Assembly (NCBI GenBank): GCA_023429265.1
Contig: JAEYVS010000221.1
Span: forward strand, 1 to 17,598
Source of the DNA: Bacteroidota bacterium
Lineage (GTDB): Bacteria > Bacteroidota > Ignavibacteria > Tepidaquicellales > Tepidaquicellaceae
Direction: 5' to 3'
Length of the DNA: 17,598 nucleotides
Shown here: in pieces, positions 13,226 to 17,598 of the stretch
How the letters are laid out: every line of letters begins with the position of its first letter
Numbering within the stretch: the first letter of the stretch is position 1
Position numbers and translations under genes: made by a program
The notes under the pieces: generated by a model
Told to the model about the DNA's origin: nothing
What the model saw: only the letters and a program-made list of their open reading frames with translations
Databases searched by the model: none

Positions 13226-14911
13226 TTAATAATCAATACTTAGCTTGAGAGAGCCGTAGCTTACATCCCTTACAAAGTTTTGATCCAGGTGGTTTTCTTT
13301 CTGATAAGCGTAGTTAATATCGAAGATAAAATTACGGATTGGCTCAATTTGCAAAGAAACCCGGGCAACATCTGTATTAACCCTGTTTCCGTCTAAAAAA
13401 TTCGCAATATCCGAGTCTACTCCAGCTCTAAATGTCTGATTTACATCCCCACCTACATTTAAAACCAGATCACCATTCGCGTTATATACATTCTCCCCTT
13501 TTCTTATCCTTTCATATGCTACACTGAGTGATAGCCAGTCACTGAAATCATATGACAAACGGGAATAGATCTGGTCGGCATTAGGACCTATTGGATTTCC
13601 CAATACCTGCCCAAATGAAGTATATGTATTCTTTGGATTAAAGTGAGTGTAAACATATGGACGTATATATGTGTATTGTAATACCAAAGAAAGATCCTTT
13701 AATCCTGCAGGCTCTGTCCACATAGCCCCCGTCTGAAAAGCAACTTTATTAGTTTGTTTATTAAACTGAGATAACCCCCCAAAAAGACTTTCATCCATAA
13801 AGAATGTTCCCTGGAACTGTAGATTCCTGATGAAGTGAGTTTGTATATCAAAGAATAATGTTCCGTTATCCCGGTCCTGTAATGAATGCTCCACGAATTT
13901 GTAAAATATAAACGGCGTCAGATAACCAATATCTAAACCACGTGAATAAACGACACTCTCACCAATACCAATATCAAATAAATTCGGAATAGAAAATCTA
14001 AGACTGTTGAACGCTATAAACTTTGTATAGTTGCTGTCACGATCCGGGTGAAATGGTCCAACTGTAGATGCAGTAATAGAAGAGAAATGCGCAATACCAA
14101 AATCGAATTTTAATTTAATAAAATCCATATTAGGATGGGCGCCGCCTAAGGCAAGCGGGTCAGTATAGCTGTACCCATAAAGAAGTTTTTCCCGGCCAAG
14201 TTGTACCGACAGCCTCATATTATCCTGGGGCTTGATCTCATATTTTACATATCCGTCTATGAAGTCAAAGCTTCTCTCACTGTCGTCCGGGTTATTTTCG
14301 AGGTATTTAAAATTGTACAGTAACCTTGGTTCATTCAGAACTGCCAGCATTGAGTCATTTCCCCCTACCACACCTTTCCTCAGATAAAAATTATACCCCA
14401 GGTGACCAAAGAATGTACCCTGGAATCTTCCTCCGAAATCAAACAGTATAGCGGAAGCTTTATTGTTAGGTTTGAATTCCGTAGAGACCTGCCCTGACAT
14501 AAGATAATCGAAGAATAATGTATTCCCGTTGCTGTTTAACACATAAAAGTACTTTTCTTTATCTGTGAACATATCTCTTACACTGAATCTTCCTTGAGAA
14601 TCAAATAATGCCGTCGTGTTTGATTTATCCATCATCGAGACATCAAATTTCACAAGGTACTTTTGCAAAAGAGCCCTGTCAGTAGAGCTGAGACGCAGTG
14701 ATTGATTTTTTGCTTCTAAGAGATAATTAGTGATCTGCTCTTTGGACATATTCGGATCGTAGTCATGTATGCTTGGTATTATCTGTCTCACACTTAATCT
14801 TTTCAAAAAATCATATACCGGATCATCAAGGGAAACGTTCTCTACCTGAGCATTCGCTAAATGAGATATTGAAAATGTTAATGCAAGTATTATAAATATT
14901 CGTTTGATCAT
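13226..14911 (-). CDS. Outer-membrane beta-barrel protein, Wzi/capsule-assembly-like
   Basis: 561 aa with a signal peptide at residues 1-21 (IFIILALTFSISHLANA, cut before Q22). After an alpha-helical part to about residue 100 (LSLDD/EQITNYLLEAK-type sequence) the rest is a series of amphipathic strands ending in the aromatic LKLSIDY, typical of a barrel. The central block (FDFIDGYVKYEI, VQLGREKLLYGYSYTDPLAL, FDFGIAHFSSITAS) resembles Wzi-type capsule assembly proteins (PF14052), as does YLTPFIFYKFVEHS; this is judged by eye. Wzi helps attach capsule polysaccharide to the cell surface, but Bacteroidota homologues are mostly uncharacterised. Its ATG overlaps the YigZ stop codon by 4 nt (ATGA), so it is translationally coupled to the cdaA-pcm-yigZ run. 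No terminator is evident between it and rpsL. Confidence 0.75.
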   Translation of the reverse strand: MIKRIFIILALTFSISHLANAQVENVSLDDPVYDFLKRLSVRQIIPSIHDYDPNMSKEQITNYLLEAKNQSLRLSSTDRALLQKYLVKFDVSMMDKSNTTALFDSQGRFSVRDMFTDKEKYFYVLNSNGNTLFFDYLMSGQVSTEFKPNNKASAILFDFGGRFQGTFFGHLGYNFYLRKGVVGGNDSMLAVLNEPRLLYNFKYLENNPDDSERSFDFIDGYVKYEIKPQDNMRLSVQLGREKLLYGYSYTDPLALGGAHPNMDFIKLKFDFGIAHFSSITASTVGPFHPDRDSNYTKFIAFNSLRFSIPNLFDIGIGESVVYSRGLDIGYLTPFIFYKFVEHSLQDRDNGTLFFDIQTHFIRNLQFQGTFFMDESLFGGLSQFNKQTNKVAFQTGAMWTEPAGLKDLSLVLQYTYIRPYVYTHFNPKNTYTSFGQVLGNPIGPNADQIYSRLSYDFSDWLSLSVAYERIRKGENVYNANGDLVLNVGGDVNQTFRAGVDSDIANFLDGNRVNTDVARVSLQIEPIRNFIFDINYAYQKENHLDQNFVRDVSYGSLKLSIDY

Positions 14912-15510
14912 CTTTTAATTATAATATTTCCCGATGTTAAATCTGTTAATTCACTTTTCAGTTTCTCGGCTAAGGAAGACCTTATGCATATATCGAGTTT
15001 TACTTTTTCATCGGAATTATTATTCACTATCCCCGCCGCGTATCTTTCGAGTACATTCATTATGACGCTCATCTGGTTATAGTCCGCTTCCAAAGAAATA
15101 CTGTCTGTTATCAATACCTCTCTGATCTTTGCAAGTTTCATACACTCTTCAGCTGCCTCAAAGAAAGCTCTTCTTAATCCGCCTACACCAAGCTTTACAC
15201 CGCCAAAATATCTTACCACTACAATACCTGCATCCGTTACTCCAAACTTATCTATTACATCCATCACCGGCTTTCCGCCTGAACCCGATGGTTCACCGTC
15301 ATCCGAATACCTGAGGTCATTTCCGCTCACTCCCAGCCTGTACGCGAATGGAAAATGAGATGCATCGAAATAGTCTTTCCGGATATTATCCAGCACTTCG
15401 TGGAATTTCTCTTGTGAATCAATCGGAAAGCCATATGCAATAAACTTAGATCGCTGTACCTTAATTTCATTTTTTACAGGCTCAGCAATGGTAAGATATG
15501 AATCTTCCAT
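14908..15510 (-). CDS. YigZ/IMPACT family protein
   Basis: 200 aa from ATG 15510, normal for the family (E. coli YigZ is about 204 aa). Conserved features: QRSKFIAYGFPIDS near the start, the hallmark YSDDGEPSGSGGKPV, and VVVRYFGGVKLGVGGLRRAF, followed by a smaller C-terminal domain of the EF-G-domain-like type (about 140-200). The bacterial function is not settled; eukaryotic IMPACT affects Gcn1/Gcn2 signalling. A TTG five codons upstream is also open, but the ATG is preferred because it overlaps the pcm stop codon as TAATG, the same junction as cdaA-pcm. Its own stop overlaps the next start as ATGA. Confidence 0.9.
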   Translation of the reverse strand: MEDSYLTIAEPVKNEIKVQRSKFIAYGFPIDSQEKFHEVLDNIRKDYFDASHFPFAYRLGVSGNDLRYSDDGEPSGSGGKPVMDVIDKFGVTDAGIVVVRYFGGVKLGVGGLRRAFFEAAEECMKLAKIREVLITDSISLEADYNQMSVIMNVLERYAAGIVNNNSDEKVKLDICIRSSLAEKLKSELTDLTSGNIIIKR

Positions 15511-16163
15511 TACCTGTTTGCCCAACCCTCTTCACCGATCAATGGTACGAACTGAAAATCCTTAAATCTCTTAGCCCTGTACTTTTCACCGTCTTCAGAC
15601 TTTTCTATCAGTGTCATCTCCTGTGTTTTTTCTCCGCCAACAGGTATCACCATCTTTCCGCCCGGTTTCAGCTGTCTCAGCAGTGACTTGGGAATTGTAG
15701 GTCCGCCCGCCGTTACAATGATCTTATCATACGGCGAATGAAGCTCCCATCCCTTAGTACCGTCACCATATCTGACCTTCACCTTATAGCCTGCGTTAGC
15801 CAGTATCTCTTTTGCTTTATCAGCCAGCTCACCTATTCTTTCAATGGAATACACTTCTGCTCCAAGTTCACATAATACCGCCGCTTGATAACCCGAGCCG
15901 GTCCCAATTTCCAGTACTTTATCCCCCTCCTTAATGTCGAGCAGCTCTGTCATAAATCCGACTGTGAAGGGCTGAGAGATCGTCTGGTTTGATTCAATTG
16001 GGAGAGCATTGTTCTGATAAGCAAACTTTCTCAGTTCGGGTTCTAGAAATTGTTCTCTTTTTACTTTTCCTATGGCTTCGAGTACCTTACTGCTGTTTAC
16101 TCCCTGAAGTCTTACCTCGTCAACCAGCTTTTTTCTCTGGATGGAGAATACATCATTTGCCAT
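15510..16163 (-). CDS. pcm: Protein-L-isoaspartate O-methyltransferase
   Basis: 217 aa, near the usual 208. The SAM-binding motif is VLEIGTGSGYQAAVL (about 83-97), preceded by the family substrate loop NQTISQPFTVGFMTELL; later are YDKIIVTAGGPTIPKSLLRQ and LKPGGKMVIPVG. It repairs spontaneously formed isoaspartyl residues in ageing proteins by methylating them. It is cytoplasmic. Both junctions are TAATG overlaps (cdaA stop with pcm start at 16163, pcm stop with the YigZ start at 15510), so translation is coupled on both sides. Confidence 0.96.
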   Translation of the reverse strand: MANDVFSIQRKKLVDEVRLQGVNSSKVLEAIGKVKREQFLEPELRKFAYQNNALPIESNQTISQPFTVGFMTELLDIKEGDKVLEIGTGSGYQAAVLCELGAEVYSIERIGELADKAKEILANAGYKVKVRYGDGTKGWELHSPYDKIIVTAGGPTIPKSLLRQLKPGGKMVIPVGGEKTQEMTLIEKSEDGEKYRAKRFKDFQFVPLIGEEGWANR

Positions 16164-17026
16164 TACTTTTCCTTTTCCTTTTCCTGTTTTACTTCTTCTT
16201 TCATTTCTTTATCGTCATCATCCTGGTCGCTGAAAATCGATTTAATGGAACTTTGCACAGTATCCGTCTTCATCAGGTCTTTTAGTTTTTTTGCCAGGTC
16301 TTTTGCGTCGATGCTCAAATACAGTTTGCCGTTCTCAGCTATTGAGATCTGCCCCGTCTCTTCGGATACTATTATTGCGACTGCATCCGATATCTCCGAT
16401 ACTCCCAGCCCTGCTCTGTGTCTCGTACCAAGCCTCTTATTTTGCAATACGTGAGATTCCGATAAGGGCAGAAGGCATCTCGCGGCTTCGATATTATTAC
16501 TTCTTATCACTACAGCTCCATCGTGCAAAGGTGATGTAGGGTTGAATATGGAAATAAGGAGTTCCGTGTTTATGGTGGACTCTATCATCTCTCCCGTTTC
16601 GATAATGCTTTTTAAGCCCGTTGACCTCTGGATCACTATCAATCCTCCCCATCTCTTCTTTTGGAGCTCCATACAGGCATCCACTATCTCGGAGACATTC
16701 TGCTTAACTTCAGTTTTGGTGAATATGCTCGACATCCTTGTCTTTCCTATTATTAGTAGCAGCCTCCTGATCTCGGGCTGGAATAGGATGATAAATGCTA
16801 TTACCCAGATATCTGTCAGGCGGCTGAGTAACCAACCCAGAGCCTGCATGTTAAAGAATTGAGCTATAAAGGATAGCCCGATAATAAGCAAAAGGGCAAA
16901 AAAGATCTGCGCCGCGATCGTGCCGCGCATTATGGTGTAGAGCTTATAAAAAACATAGGTTACTATCAGGATATCAAGGATATCAATTAGACCTATAGAT
17001 AGAAAACCTATTTTGAATAATTCCAT
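16163..17026 (-). CDS. cdaA: Membrane diadenylate cyclase CdaA (DAC domain)
   Basis: 287 aa. Three N-terminal membrane segments at about 12-31, 37-54 and 64-81, then the DAC domain: FNPTSPLHDGAVVI with the DGA motif (169-171) and LGTRHRAGLG with RHR (202-204), the two catalytic and ATP-binding motifs. It makes cyclic di-AMP from two ATP. The C-terminus is acidic and then lysine-glutamate rich, ending in three exact CTTTTC repeats (plus strand, 16166-16183) coding for EKEKEK. pcm follows by a TAATG overlap. In Firmicutes cdaA usually neighbours cdaR and glmM; that arrangement is absent here. The start is ATG 17026 without a Shine-Dalgarno sequence; scpA is divergent 141 nt away. Confidence 0.95.
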   Translation of the reverse strand: MELFKIGFLSIGLIDILDILIVTYVFYKLYTIMRGTIAAQIFFALLLIIGLSFIAQFFNMQALGWLLSRLTDIWVIAFIILFQPEIRRLLLIIGKTRMSSIFTKTEVKQNVSEIVDACMELQKKRWGGLIVIQRSTGLKSIIETGEMIESTINTELLISIFNPTSPLHDGAVVIRSNNIEAARCLLPLSESHVLQNKRLGTRHRAGLGVSEISDAVAIIVSEETGQISIAENGKLYLSIDAKDLAKKLKDLMKTDTVQSSIKSIFSDQDDDDKEMKEEVKQEKEKEK

Positions 17027-17167
17027 TAATTTATAAGTAGATGAGAACCATATCGAAATTTAAGGATTTTTAGCGAGTATTTAAATATATTTTCAGTATC
17101 TTATTTTTATAAATGTCTAATATAATTTCATTTAATTTATGCCTAATCTTTAGTAGATTACCCCAAT
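17027..17167. promoter_or_regulatory. Divergent cdaA/scpA intergenic region
   Basis: 141 nt, very AT-rich, between the divergent starts of cdaA and scpA, so both promoters should lie here. A TATAAT at 17121-17126 (plus) could be the scpA -10, about 40 nt before its ATG, but no matching -35 box was found. No operator-like repeat or riboswitch-like fold is evident. Confidence 0.35.
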
Positions 17168-17598
17168 ATGAGCGATACGGAATTAAACAGTGAAAATCCG
17201 GAGAATACCGGAGATAATACTGCGCCTGAGATAGTAAATGACAGCGCTCAGGAGCAAAAGGTGGTCTATATTCCCAAATCCAGGGAATATTATGCCAAAC
17301 TCTCCGATTATGAAGGACCGCTCGATATTCTCCTCCATTTCGTTCAGGAAGATGAGCTGAATATCTACGATATCCCTATCCGCAAGATAACAAGCGACTT
17401 CCTCGGATATATAAATTACATTCAAAGTCTCGATATCGAGCTTGCAGGAGAATTCCTCCTTATGGCTTCGGAACTGATGAAGATCAAAGCCCGAATGCTC
17501 CTTCCTCGTAAATTCGACGAAGAGAAAAATGAATTCGAAGAAGATCCCCGAATGGTGCTCGTTCGTAAGCTCCTCGAATATAAACGTTTCAAAGACGC
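17168..17598 (+). CDS. scpA: Segregation and condensation protein A, 3' end outside window
   Basis: The plus strand is open from ATG 17168 to the window end (143 codons plus 2 nt). After an N-terminal acidic extension of about 36 residues (MSDTELNSENPENTGDNTAP...) come the ScpA hallmarks: YAKLSDYEGPLDILLHFVQE, LNIYDIPIRKITSDFLGYI, and LAGEFLLMASELMKIKARML followed by LPR. ScpA is the kleisin bridging the SMC ATPase heads in chromosome condensation; scpB usually lies nearby, probably beyond the edge. It is the only plus-strand gene in the window. Confidence 0.93.
   Translation, partial: MSDTELNSENPENTGDNTAPEIVNDSAQEQKVVYIPKSREYYAKLSDYEGPLDILLHFVQEDELNIYDIPIRKITSDFLGYINYIQSLDIELAGEFLLMASELMKIKARMLLPRKFDEEKNEFEEDPRMVLVRKLLEYKRFKD

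Noticed and set aside
15511..15525. TTG start of the YigZ gene five codons upstream
   Set aside because: ATG at 15510 forms a TAATG overlap with pcm, the same junction as cdaA-pcm, and matches the usual family length better.
17183..17425. 80-codon minus-strand open frame
   Set aside because: Antisense to the start of scpA, which carries clear ScpA motifs.

Overview
The window looks like chromosomal DNA from a low-GC member of the Bacteroidota/Chlorobi side of the FCB group, most plausibly Ignavibacteria-like. Three things suggest this. The long protein at 1186-3192 ends in a type IX secretion sorting domain of the NYPNPFNP type. The sigma factor is a short (285 aa) primary sigma lacking region 1.1, as in Bacteroidota and Chlorobi. 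The str and S10 ribosomal operons are joined through tuf. The lineage is inferred from gene content only.

Layout. A truncated AlkZ/YcaQ-like DNA glycosylase gene occupies 1-597 (minus). After an AT-rich gap with a bidirectional terminator comes a secreted T9SS-substrate protein (1186-3192), then a two-gene unit of a BON-LysM protein and a DUF937 protein (3309-4289), and tRNA-Arg(ACG). The centre (4646-13059, minus) is a long translation/transcription cluster. In transcription order it is rpsL, rpsG, fusA, tRNA-Ile(UAU) with decayed tandem copies, tuf, rpsJ, rplC, rplD, rplW, an unknown 114-aa gene, a PIN-domain gene with a frameshift, and rpoD. Upstream of rpsL lies a tightly overlapped four-gene unit (13226-17026, minus): cdaA (c-di-AMP synthase), pcm, a YigZ-family protein and a Wzi-like outer-membrane barrel. 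The start of scpA (17168 to the window end) is divergent from cdaA.

How it works together. Most of the window is housekeeping, but three places are not ordinary. First, the S10 operon stops after rplW: rplB is replaced by a toxin-antitoxin-like pair that runs straight into the primary sigma gene with gaps of about 8-11 nt. Second, the PIN nuclease reading frame is broken at a run of nine A. One extra A restores a 152-aa protein with its remaining acidic residues, ending 8 nt before rpoD, so this is a transcriptional slippage site, a fresh pseudogene or a sequencing error. Third, the fusA-tuf spacer holds a tRNA-Ile(UAU) gene, a degenerate tandem copy of it, a possible third remnant and a 17-bp inverted repeat.

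I see no CRISPR array, insertion sequence, rRNA or phage gene. The best candidate for something undescribed is the PIN module embedded between rplW and rpoD together with its A9 frameshift.
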